Source: CAXMQZ01 sp963719055 (GTDB taxonomy: Bacteria; Acidobacteriota; Thermoanaerobaculia; Multivoradales; JAHEKO01). From it: a DNA stretch of 64,000 nt. Positions 42,059 through 50,569 of the stretch are shown in pieces (positions within the stretch are counted from its first letter, which is position 1; every line of letters starts with the position of its first letter). The notes below the pieces were generated by a model that did no database searches, had not been told where the DNA came from, and saw only the letters and a list, made by a program, of their open reading frames with translations. The stretch lies in NCBI GenBank assembly GCA_963719055.1, contig CAVRAU010000008.1:372001-436000 (forward strand), written 5' to 3'. The position numbers and the translations under genes are program-made.

Positions 42059-42442
42059 GAGCGTTCTCTCCGTTCGGCCTACGCCGCCATTTTCCCGAAG
42101 GACTCGGCTGAGTTGGCGGACCTGCTATCCATCAGTCTTGGCCCTCTGAAGGACCGTGGTTCATCATTGCGCTAATCGCCAGCGGTCGCTATGGTCTTCT
42201 GCACATGCACCCTTCAACCAGGCAACAGTCAGGTCACATTGGAGGGAACCCTTGCGACCTCGAGTCAGTCTTTAGCAAATCAGGTGCCAACCGAATAGAA
42301 ACTGGGCCCGAAGATCCCGAGTTCTCGCCGATTACCAGCTTGCCTCCTGTAAGCGCTGATTACAGGAGAGTTACAGAAACTCTTCGGGTGGTGAACCAGT
42401 CCCTGTCGAAGCCCGAGAGAGCCCGAACACACCGCCCGGTTC
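42059..42442. other. Divergent intergenic region between the C25 peptidase gene and lasso locus 2
   Basis: These 384 bases have no credible gene. They separate two divergent transcription units, so promoters for both must lie here. The only strong structure I see is a 9-bp inverted repeat at 42344-42368. The exact start of the first + strand gene is uncertain, so the region may be slightly longer. Confidence 0.6.
42344..42368. promoter_or_regulatory. Inverted repeat in the lasso locus 2 leader
   Basis: CTCCTGTAA and TTACAGGAG form a perfect 9-bp stem around a 7-base spacer (GCGCTGA). There is no T-run after it. It lies 75 bp before the first reading frame of locus 2 and could be an operator or an RNA hairpin in the leader. 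The role is inferred from position only. Confidence 0.4.
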
Positions 42443-43571
42443 TTGCCGAATGCCAAATCTCGTCAACCGACCAGCGAAAAAGTGGAAGATCCGCCGAAAT
42501 TTCGGCTCGGGAGCATTCTTGATTCGCTGCGAGGGTATGAAGTAATGCCGCACCAAGCTGGCGACTTCCTGCTGAACCTCGACGAGCTGCCGCTGCGAAT
42601 TCAGCTCGAGGGCTGCCCCGGCGAGGTCGCGCGCTCGATTGCCTATCAATGGTTCTGCCCGGTGCATTCGAGAACTGCTGACTCTGGCGCCTTTCGGGTC
42701 CGTTTTCGGGTGGAGCCCGGACTGAGCTTTCGACCCTCTGCATCGACGAGACTCCGGGGACAGGTGCGCCTGCGGGTTCAGACCCTGAACTCGACCTCTC
42801 GGCTGCTGTTGCCCGGAACCCGGACGACCCTGACGGCTGGTGGCTCCGGTGCCGAAATCGAGGTGCACCCGCAGGTGCTCCACGACCCACACCTGATGGA
42901 ACAGGCCACTGGAGGAGCCCTGGGTCACGCCTTGGCTCTCGCCAGTGCCAGCTTCCTCCATGGTGCCGCCCTGATCGTCGATGATCTGCCCATCCTGCTG
43001 CTCGGTGGACCCCAGGCGGGAAAGTCCACGGTCTCGGCTGCGACTCTATCCACCGGCGGCACGGTCATCTCTGACGACAGCCTGATCCTCTATCGCTAGT
43101 CAGGCAGACGGGCTGGCGATCCGCGCGTTGCGACGCGACATTCTCTTGCGCGAGGGCAGCTTGCAGGTGTTGCCCCTGACTGTTCAACAGCGCTTGAGAC
43201 AGATCGGACCGGCAAGCGACCCCCGTTGGGTGCACGTTCGACAGGAGAGCGACCGGAGCTTTCGTTCGACGATGGCGCCGGCGATGCTCTGCGTGCTGCG
43301 GCGGGATCGCCGCCTCGCCAGCTTTCGGCTCGAGCCCATGAGCCAGGCTCTGGCCTTGGCCTCTCTTCTCGAGGCCAACAGCAGCCCCCACCTTCTCCAT
43401 CCCGAATTCCCTGGCGAACAGCAGGCTCTGATGTCCCTGTGGATCCAACTGGTTTCAGAGCTCCCAGCATTCGAGCTGCGCCTGGGATCTGCACTTCTCG
43501 AGTCTCCCGAAGCTCTCCTCCACGACGTCGCAGAGCGCCTACGTGAGCTGGGCGGCTTCCGTGTAGTCTAG
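42443..43571 (+). CDS. HPr-kinase-like protein of lasso locus 2 (first copy), with one frameshift
   Basis: A P-loop kinase-fold protein of the HPr kinase/phosphorylase (HprK) type, about 375 residues. Walker A is GGPQAGKST (near residue 190), followed by the family's second motif in GGTVISDDSLILYR. An extra T at 43097 creates a TAG and shifts the frame; removing it continues into SQADGLAIRALRRDILLREGS and a C-terminal region ending LRELGGFRVV. The TTG start at 42443 is uncertain; an ATG at 42545 is possible. HprK-like genes are frequent in lasso clusters, and in the paeninodin cluster the kinase phosphorylates the C-terminal Ser of the precursor. A PqqD-type gene follows after 24 bases. Confidence 0.72.
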
Positions 43572-43595
43572 GGGTCGAAGACGGAGATCGACTGG

Positions 43596-43883
43596 ATGAT
43601 CGACCTGCAAGCCATCGCCGCGGTCCTGGAATCAGATCTGAGCCTGCGCAAGACCCTGGACGACGGCACCGGAGTCGTCGTCGATCTGAGGAACTCCAGG
43701 GTCCTGGCGCTCAACTCGACTGGAATGTTCCTCGTCGAACAGATCGCGCAGGGAGCTGAATCGGTCGAGGATCTGATCGCGGCGCTGACCGACACCTTCG
43801 CGGTGGACCAAGCTACCGCTCAGCACGATGTCCAGGACCTGATCCAAGACCTTTGGCAACGGCTGGCTCACGAGGAGGGGTGA
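43596..43883 (+). CDS. PqqD-family RiPP recognition protein (lasso B1), first copy
   Basis: A 95-residue PqqD-fold protein. Typical features are a strand-strand opening with DDGTGVVVDLRNSRVLALNSTGMFLVEQI (near residue 25), then helices with VEDLIAALTDTFAVDQATAQHDVQDLIQDLW. In lasso pathways the B1 protein binds the YxxP leader motif and delivers the precursor to the peptidase and cyclase. The ATG follows a GGAG site by about nine bases. A strong hairpin begins at the base after its stop codon and separates it from a second PqqD-type gene, so the two may be expressed at different levels. Confidence 0.85.
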   Translation: MIDLQAIAAVLESDLSLRKTLDDGTGVVVDLRNSRVLALNSTGMFLVEQIAQGAESVEDLIAALTDTFAVDQATAQHDVQDLIQDLWQRLAHEEG

Positions 43884-43911
43884 CCAAGGCCAGCCTCAGC
43901 GCTGGCCTTGG
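43884..43911 (+). terminator. Strong hairpin between the two PqqD-type genes
   Basis: A perfect 11-bp stem, CCAAGGCCAGC / GCTGGCCTTGG, with a 6-base loop (CTCAGC), starts immediately after the stop codon of the first PqqD-type gene. The downstream sequence GGGCTTGTAC has no T-run. It may be a partial terminator/attenuator or an mRNA-stabilising hairpin. Confidence 0.5.
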
Positions 43912-43951
43912 GGCTTGTACGCACGCTGCGGCTCCTCTAGGATGATCGCCA

Positions 43952-44236
43952 ATGGACGACCTTTTCTCCCTGACCCTCGAACCGTCGAGCGATGTCCTGG
44001 TGCAGGAGGTTGCAGGGGAGGCGGTATTGCTGGATCTGGCAAGCGAGCAGTACTTCGGGCTCAACGAGGTGGGCGTTCGCGTTTGGCAGATCCTGACAGA
44101 GCACGGCAACCCCGAAAAGGCCGTGGAGATCCTGCTGGACGAGTACGAGGTCGATGAGGAGATTCTCCGCGAAGACGTTGCCATGCTGGTTACCGGGTTT
44201 CTCGAATCGGGCCTGATGCACACCCCAACCGACTAG
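43952..44236 (+). CDS. PqqD-family RiPP recognition protein (lasso B1), second copy
   Basis: A 94-residue PqqD-fold protein, distinct from the first copy. It reads LVQEVAGEAVLLDLASEQYFGLNEVGVRVWQIL (near residue 16), the most canonical PqqD/lasso-B1 pattern, then ILLDEYEVDEEILREDVAMLVTGFLESGLM. The conserved LD...YFGLNEVG core makes this the better candidate for the true B1 partner of the adjacent cyclase. The cyclase gene starts 14 bases downstream. Two recognition proteins in one locus could match the two precursors, or one could serve the kinase or the methyltransferase; this is inference. Confidence 0.9.
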   Translation: MDDLFSLTLEPSSDVLVQEVAGEAVLLDLASEQYFGLNEVGVRVWQILTEHGNPEKAVEILLDEYEVDEEILREDVAMLVTGFLESGLMHTPTD

Positions 44237-44250
44237 CCCTCGAATCCTCA

Positions 44251-46202
44251 ATGAGCGCCATAGCCGGCATCTTCAACCGCGACGGTGCGCCCGTCGCCAG
44301 GGACGACCTCGTTCGGATGATCGCGACCATGGAGAGACGCGGCCCGGACGGTTTCGGCATCTGGCACCAAGGACCCATCGGACTGGCCTACCGCAAGCTC
44401 GCGACAACCCCCGAGTCGCTCTACGAAGAGCTGCCGCTCGCTCGTGGTCCATTTACCCTGACTGCCGATGCCCGCATCGACAACCGAGACGATCTGCTTC
44501 GCCTTTTGGACATCCCGATAGCAGAGGCCGCGACCCTGAGCGACGGCGAGCTGATTCTCACCGCCTTCCAAAAGTGGGACCGCGCTTGCCTCGCCAAGCT
44601 CATCGGAGACTTCGCCTTCTCTGTCTGGGATTCCCAGAATCAGACTCTCTTCTGCGCCCGCGACCACATTGGGATGCGACCCATCGTCTATCACGCGACC
44701 GATCGGCTCTTTGCGTTTGCCTCGGACGTCCGGGCACTCCTAGCTCTCGACCGGGTCCCCCAACGAATCAACGAGGGTCGTATCGCCGACTTCCTGATCG
44801 GACAGACGGAGGGAATCGACAAGACCAGCACCTTCTTCGAAGGCATCTTCAAGCTACCTCCCGCTCACGCTGCCGAAGTACGCTCGGACCAGCTCTCGAC
44901 TGTCAGGTTCTGGGCGCTGGACCCGACGGATGAGCTGCAGCTCTCAAGTGACGCGGAATACACAGAAGCCTTCCGAGAGGTCTTCGAAGAGGCCGTCCGA
45001 TGCAGGCTGCGAAGCGCCACCAAACCCGCCTCGATGCTCAGCGGCGGTCTCGACTCCGCTGCTATCGTCGCTTTCGCCCGGGACCTCAACGAAGCGGCAA
45101 GTAAGCCCCCCCTGGACACCTACTCTGCCATCACCGGAGGCGACCCTACCGAGTGCCCAGAGACTCGCAGCCTCCATTCGATCGTCGAGCAGGGCGGTTT
45201 GCAGTCTCACACGCTCGGCCCAACCGACCTGGGACCTCTGCTGCCTGAGATCTGCCACCTCTTCCAGACTTCGCATGACCTCTTTGACCATCAGATGCAC
45301 CTTCCCCACTGCCTCTACATCAAGGCGCACCAAGACGGGTTCAATATCCTTCTGGATGGGGTCGACGGCGATCTGGTCGCCTCAGCCGGCGGCAGCTACA
45401 TCGCCCACCTCTGGCGCCAACGCCACTGGCGAACTGCCATTCGCGAGGCGTGGGCCTCGAGTCGGTTCTACAGAGGGCATTACTCGCCCTGGGCTCTTTT
45501 GTCTCGGGCAGTTCGCTCCAGCGTCGTACCCAATTCTCTGAGACGGATTCGGCACCGGTGGCTCTGGAAATCGCTGACCAAGAACGCCATCGATGCATCG
45601 ATCATCGCGCCAGATCTTGCGATTCGTGCCCATCTGGCCGATCGACTGAAGACTCTCGCCAGCCACACACCTCTCGGTCTGCAGCCAACTCAAAGGCACC
45701 AACACGCGATCTTGCTCGATCAGCCCTTCCTGACGGTGGCGATTGAGCGCTATGACCGCGTTGCTGCAGCCTGCTCAGTGGAGCCGCGACGCCCCCTGCT
45801 CGACCGTAGGGTTCTGCAACACTGCGTTTCCTTACCCTGGCAGCAGAAGACTTCTGATGGCTGGACGAAGGTCGGCCTTCGCCGGATCACGTCGGGCAGC
45901 TTGCCACGAGACGTGCGCTTCCGCCAGGATTTCACGCACCTTGGCCCCGAATTCACCGGAGCCCTGGTCAGACACATCGACCCGTTGGTAGCCTCGATCG
46001 CCCGCACCGGCTTCACCGCAGCTGGAGTCCTACGTGTCGATCTCGAAGATCAACCGAAGCCTTCCACCGTGCTCGAGGTGCGACCATTACCGACGAAGAC
46101 CCATGGAATCTATGGTTGGTCGTCAGTTTGGCTACCTGGCTCGACCGGTTCGGTTTGCGGAATCTGCCACAGCCCGATACTAATAGCTGGTACACTATAT
46201 GA
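44251..46202 (+). CDS. Lasso-peptide cyclase (asparagine-synthase-like, C protein) of locus 2, with one frameshift
   Basis: The ATP-dependent enzyme that closes the lasso macrolactam. The ATG at 44251 gives MSAIAGIFNRDGAPVARDDL; no Cys2, so it is not a glutaminase. The N-terminal domain has ERRGPDGFG and IDNRDDLLRL. The synthetase domain has the PP-loop SMLSGGLDSAAIVAFARD (near residue 260). The frame is lost near 46050, after GVLRVDLEDQ, and continues one frame over as EAFHRARGATITDEDPWNLW and WLDRFGLRNLP, the normal C-terminus, with TGA at 46200-46202. Without this correction the frame appears to run on to 46374 and swallow the first precursor gene. The corrected length is about 650 residues. 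Confidence 0.9.
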
Positions 46203-46215
46203 GCGGCGACTGAAG

Positions 46216-46374
46216 GTGGCGGGTTCAAGTTTTTCGAAGCGTAGGGAGGACTTGAAGCAAGTTACCTACCGAAAATCTGCACTCAGTCGATATGCCATTT
46301 TGTGCGATCTGACAACAGGGGACAGCGGTCATGCCTCTGAGGTCTCAAAAGGCGCTGCAAGCCGAAGGCCCTGA
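46216..46374 (+). CDS. Lasso-peptide precursor A1 (locus 2)
   Basis: A 52-residue peptide 13 bases after the corrected cyclase stop. It hides inside an apparent read-through of the cyclase frame. The GTG at 46216 puts the motif Tyr at residue 18, exactly as in the next precursor. The leader segment YRKSALSRYAILCDLTTG aligns residue for residue with YSPPKLSSYGALRDLTSG of A2, keeping Tyr18, Leu23, Tyr26, Asp31, Leu32 and Thr33 (position -2) but lacking the conserved Pro21 and Gly27. The 18-residue core GDSGHASEVSKGAASRRP would close a ring between Gly1 and Glu8. Arg16 and Arg17 are the only bulky tail residues. An AGGGAGGA at 46243-46250 lies inside the leader; its meaning is unclear. Confidence 0.75.
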   Translation: MAGSSFSKRREDLKQVTYRKSALSRYAILCDLTTGDSGHASEVSKGAASRRP

Positions 46375-46413
46375 ATCGAGATTGTGTAATCTTCTGAGGA
46401 CCTGAGATCATGG

Positions 46414-46581
46414 ATGAATTCAGCCAACCTTTTTCCCCACAAAAAGCGCGGTAAGAAGATGGAATACAGTCCCCCCAAGCTGAGTTCCTATGGTGCACTT
46501 CGGGATCTGACATCTGGTGGATCTGGCCCTGTCCAGGAACAGAAGCCGGGACCGGCTAACCAACCCTTGAAGTTTCCTTGA
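46414..46581 (+). CDS. Lasso-peptide precursor A2 (locus 2)
   Basis: A 55-residue peptide starting at ATG 46414; an ATG at 46459 would give a 40-residue form. GAGGA lies 13 bases upstream. The leader YSPPKLSSYGALRDLTSG is a full match to the lasso consensus (Tyr18, Pro21, Leu23, Gly27, Thr33 at -2). Cleavage after Ser34 gives a 21-residue core that begins GGSGPVQEQKPG and ends PANQPLKFP. Gly1 and Glu8 are spaced for an 8-residue ring, and the opening GGSG...E8 resembles microcin J25 (GGAG...E8). Phe20 and Lys19 are plausible plug residues. It ends 21 bases before the second HPr-kinase-like gene, well inside the operon. Confidence 0.88.
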   Translation: MNSANLFPHKKRGKKMEYSPPKLSSYGALRDLTSGGSGPVQEQKPGPANQPLKFP

Positions 46582-46602
46582 TCCGCGCCCTCGAATTCCT
46601 TC

Positions 46603-47559
46603 GTGCCCGCAGAGCCTTCCTTCTTCTACTTCTCCGAGATCTCGGTCGGTAGCTCTATTGATCTGCTCGAGCTGCCCCGCTCGTTCTCACCAGCAAAGAT
46701 TCAATTCCGGCTTGAATCAGGCTCCGCACAGCCGTTCAACGATGCAGACTTGATTCACGATTGGTTGACGCCTGATGGCGAGGTTGCTTTTTCCTGCTTC
46801 AAGAGTAAGTCCGGATATCTTCTGAGATTCCCGAATAGAGCCGACTTCACTGTCTCTCCTGACGGCACTTCCATACGTGGATACGCTAGCAACACGGATA
46901 CGGAGGTCGTGCGGCACGACCTCGTGGCCCAGGTGCTGCCTCGAGTCCTGGGCCACAGGGGCGAACTCGTCCTCCACGCCAGTGCCGTGAGTACACCTCA
47001 GGGTGCTGTGGCCTTTATTGGGAACACAGGCACCGGCAAGTCGACTATCGCTGCCAGCTTCTCGAGCTCGGGCCACTCACCGGTTTCAGACGACTGCCTC
47101 GTAGTGGATACTGCGGGAGAGGGACCACGAGTCGCGCCGACCTTTCGCGGGACTCGCCTCTGGCCCGATTCGGCCGCAGTCATGGTGGGGCCAGAAGACC
47201 TCTCAACCCTCCCTTCTGAATCTGGTGGCAAGGTGTCCTTGCCCACCATCACCAAGGCCGAATGGGACCATCCTGGAGCCCTGCGATTGAAGGCTGCCTT
47301 CGTCTTGCACCCCAAGAGGGACGGTTCGCTCGGGTCTCCCGTTCTCGAGGAGCTGTCCCCCGCCCAAGCTCTTATGACCTTCGTCGAGCATTCGTTTCAA
47401 CTCGACATCACCCACAGGCCCAGCCAGGAACGTCGCCTGGAGCTCTTCTCGCAGCTCGCCAATCAGCTGCCCACCTATCGCTTGGAGTACCAACAGGAAT
47501 ACTCTTGTCTCGACCAGGTCGAGCAGAGGATTCTGACCCTGCTTGCCAAAAGGACTTGA
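46603..47559 (+). CDS. HPr-kinase-like protein of lasso locus 2 (second copy)
   Basis: An intact 318-residue HprK-like P-loop protein starting at GTG 46603. Walker A is GNTGTGKSTIAA (near residue 145) and the second motif is SPVSDDCLVV. The preceding LPRVLGHRGELVLHASAV is typical of HprK-like proteins in RiPP clusters. In known lasso clusters such kinases phosphorylate the precursor tail, classically a C-terminal Ser. None of the three precursors here ends in Ser or has a tail like that of paeninodin, so the substrate is open. It shares only the motif pattern with the first HprK-like protein, so the two are diverged paralogues. The methyltransferase gene begins at the next base. Confidence 0.8.
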   Translation: MPAEPSFFYFSEISVGSSIDLLELPRSFSPAKIQFRLESGSAQPFNDADLIHDWLTPDGEVAFSCFKSKSGYLLRFPNRADFTVSPDGTSIRGYASNTDTEVVRHDLVAQVLPRVLGHRGELVLHASAVSTPQGAVAFIGNTGTGKSTIAASFSSSGHSPVSDDCLVVDTAGEGPRVAPTFRGTRLWPDSAAVMVGPEDLSTLPSESGGKVSLPTITKAEWDHPGALRLKAAFVLHPKRDGSLGSPVLEELSPAQALMTFVEHSFQLDITHRPSQERRLELFSQLANQLPTYRLEYQQEYSCLDQVEQRILTLLAKRT

Positions 47560-48706
47560 ATGTACAGCGTTCGAGACTACGGCCGGATGATCGCGGACGA
47601 TGTCCGAATGGAGGCTTTCTGACCGAGCACTTGCGGCAGGCTATCGGACCTGATTCAGTCGTGGTGGACATTGGTGCCGGTACGGGAATCTTCACGCTTC
47701 TGGCGTGCAAGTACGGGGCCCGCAGGGTTTACGCTATCGAGCCCGCGCCCGTTCTCCAGATCGCCAAGGAGAGCGTCAAGAGGAATGGCTTCTCTGACCG
47801 GGTCGAGTTCCTTCAAATCAAGTCAGAAGAGGTGTCGCTGCCACAACCTGCCGACGTCATCGTCTCGGATCTGAGAGGAGTCCTGCCTCTCGTCGGCTAT
47901 CATCTCCCGTCCATCATCGATGCTCGCGACCGGTTTCTCGCCGCCGATGGAACTCTCATACCCCAGCGAGACGTCTTCCAGACGGCTCTCGTCGAGTTGC
48001 CGAAGGCCTATCAAAAGACGGTGGCAGCATTCAAGGACAGCCCCTTTGGATTCGACGGCCAGACCGAGCTGAAGTTCGCACTCAACAACTGGTACTCCGA
48101 AACCGCCCTCCCCGACCAGCTGCTCTCCGCCGCTCGAGCCTGCGGCGAGATCGACTACAGGACGGTGAACAGCCTCGACTTCAGCCACCGAGTCACCTTC
48201 ACGACCTCTCGCGCCGGAACGGCCCACGGTCTCAGTGCCTGGTTCGACGCTCATCTTGCCGACGACATCATGTTCTCGAGCGGGCCGGGGAGGGAGGACT
48301 CCGTCTACGGCATGGCTTTCTTCCCGTTCCTCAGACCCTTGACGCTCGAGGAGGGCGACGAGGTCGCCATCGAGCTTGAAGCGAAGCTCGTTGGCAACGA
48401 GTACATCTGGCGCTGGACCACGGAACGGGCCGGACAGACCCTGCGTCAATCAAGTTTCTTGGGCTATCCGCTGTCACCCGCCGCGCTCCAGAAGAGAGCC
48501 CCCAGCCATGTCTCCGAGGCCAACGACCTGGGCAAGGCTGTGCACACGGCCCTGGAGCTGATGCAAGGCAGCCGATCGAACCAGGAGATTGCCCAGACCC
48601 TCGTCGAGCAATACCCCAGAGAGTTCCAAGAGACTCGAGAGGCTCTCCACCTTGTCGGCAAGCTGGCCGAGAAGTACAGTCGACTGAGCCGAGGATCGGC
48701 TCATGA
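47560..48706 (+). CDS. PRMT-like SAM methyltransferase with a C-terminal PqqD-like domain, with frameshift(s)
   Basis: The ATG at 47560 directly follows the kinase stop and an AAAAGGA site. It opens MYSVRDYGRMIADDVRMEAF, the YG.MiaD..R...Y helix typical of protein arginine methyltransferases. A frameshift near 47618 leads to LTEHLRQAIGPDSVVVDIGAG, with motif I DIGAGTGIF and post-I AIEP. The region IVSDLRGVLPLVGYHLPSI stands where PRMTs have the double-E loop. A beta-barrel-like half follows. The last 60 residues (ALELMQGSRSNQEIAQTLVEQY...) look like a PqqD/RRE domain that could bind a precursor leader. The natural end is probably a TGA overlapping the exporter start at 48703, which needs one more shift; in frame it stays open to 48836. 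Confidence 0.75.
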
Positions 48707-50569
48707 CCACCCAGTCCCTGCTCACCAACAAGCTGCGCGACCTGCTTCGGCAGGTGCCGAATCTACCCAAGGCCTTCGCTCTGGTCTGGGAGGCAGCCCG
48801 CTCCGTGGACTGTCGTCTGGATCGGTCTGCTTCTGATCCAGGGGCTCTTACCGATTGCCACCGTGTATCTGACGAGGGCGATCGTCGATAGCCTGGTCAC
48901 CGCCATCGACTCTGGAGGCACCTGGGAGACCGTCCGTCCAACGCTCATCTTTGTCGTGGCCATGGCTGGGATCCTCCTCGTCAGTGAAGCGCTTCGAAGT
49001 CTCTCGGGCTGGATCCGTGCCGCCCAGTCCGAGCTGGTCCAGGACCACATCACCGATTTGATTCACCATCAATCGACAGCCGTGGATCTGGCTTTCTACG
49101 AGATGCCGGAATACTACGACCAGCTCCACCGAGCCCGGGCCCAAGCCTCGACCCGCCCGCTGGAACTCGTCGAGAGTCTCGGCGGCCTCTTGCAGAGCGG
49201 CATCACGCTGGTTGCCATGGCTGCTGTGCTCTTCCCCTTTGGTTCTTGGCTGCCCTTTGCCCTGCTGATCAGCACCTTGCCAGCCTTGTTCGTGGTTCTG
49301 CGCCACGGTGTACGCCTTCACCTCTTCCGCCGCCGCACCACCGAGGACCAACGCCGTACCTGGTACTACAACTGGTTGTTGACTTCAGGCGAGACCGCCG
49401 CAGAGATTCGCCTGTTTCGCCTCGGGCCCCACTTTCGCCAGGCCTACAGCGATGTCCGAACCCGGCTTCGCGGCGAGAGACTGGCGCTGGCTAGGAGCGA
49501 GAGCCTGTCAGAGCTGGCTGCCGGCGCCTTCGGACTTCTTATCACCGGCGCCGCCCTCGCCTGGATGGTCTGGCGTGCCGTTCAAGGACGGGTCACCCTC
49601 GGCGATCTCGCCATGTTCTTTCAGGCCTTCCACCAGGGCCAGCGTCTCATGCGTACGCTCCTCGAGAATGTCGGTCGCATCTACTCGAGCAGCCTGTTTC
49701 TCGGGGATTTGTTCGAGTACCTGAACCTCACCCCCCAGATCGTGGAGCCCAGCGATCCCAAGACCATGCCAGCTCGCCTGACCCAAGGCATCCGGTTCGA
49801 GGGCGTGACCTTCCAGTACCCGGGAAGCCGGCGAACCGCTCTCGAGGACTTCAGCCTCGACATCGCTGCGGGCCAGATCGTGGCCATTGTTGGAGCCAAC
49901 GGCGCCGGCAAGACCACCCTGATCAAACTCCTGAGCCGGTTCTACGACCCACCCCAAGGGACCATTCAGATCGATGGCGTGGACCTCGAGCAGTACTCCA
50001 TCGCCGACCTGCGACGACAGATCTCCGTGCTCTTCCAACAACCGGTCCACTACAACGACACCGTCAGCGACAACATCCGCTTCGGGGATGTTTCCGCAGC
50101 TCTGCCCCACGACGAGATCGTCAGAGCTGCCCAATCCGCGGGTGCCACAAGCGCCATCGATCGGCTCTCCAGCAGTTACGACACCATCCTGGGTCGCTGG
50201 TTCACCAACGGTGCCGAGCTCAGTATCGGGGAGTGGCAACGCATCAGCCTCGCCCGCGCCTTCTACCGCGACGCCCCCATCATCCTGCTCGATGAGCCCA
50301 CCAGCGCCATGGACTCCTGGGCGGAGACCGACTGGATGGCTCGGTTCCGCACCCTGGTCGAAGATCGCACCGCCATTCTGATCACCCACCGCTTCACCAC
50401 CGCCATGAGAGCCGACGTCATCCACGTGATGGACCAGGGTCGAATTGTCGAACAGGGAAACCACGAGGACCTTCTGAGCCAAGACGGCCTTTACGCGCGA
50501 TCCTGGCATTCGCAGATGAGCCAGGCCTCCCCACAACCGCCCGTATCCACCACCCTGGATCATGAATAA
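48703..50569 (+). CDS. ABC exporter of lasso locus 2 (D protein), with one frameshift
   Basis: A fused membrane/ATPase half-transporter of the lasso D type. The ATG at 48703 begins MTTQSLLTNKLRDLLRQVPN. An indel near 48810 leads into WTVVWIGLLLIQGLLPIATVY, the first helix, and then a typical six-helix domain. The ATPase domain has GANGAGKTTLIKLLSRFYDP, the signature LSIGEWQRISLARAF and Walker B IILLDEPTSAMD. There is no N-terminal peptidase domain; the separate B2 gene supplies proteolysis. It would export the mature lasso peptides and give self-protection. The leader peptidase gene overlaps its last eight bases. Confidence 0.9.

Noticed and set aside
42205..42522. A 105-codon frame in the divergent intergenic region
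   Set aside because: No ribosome-binding site, no motifs, and it overlaps the start of the HprK-like gene in another frame.
44251..46202. Housekeeping asparagine synthetase
   Set aside because: No N-terminal Cys nucleophile, and it is flanked by PqqD-type and precursor genes, so a lasso cyclase is the better call.
47560..48706. Ribosomal protein L11 methyltransferase (PrmA)
   Set aside because: The N-terminal YG.MiaD..R helix and the barrel-like C-terminal half are of PRMT type, and the gene context is a lasso operon.
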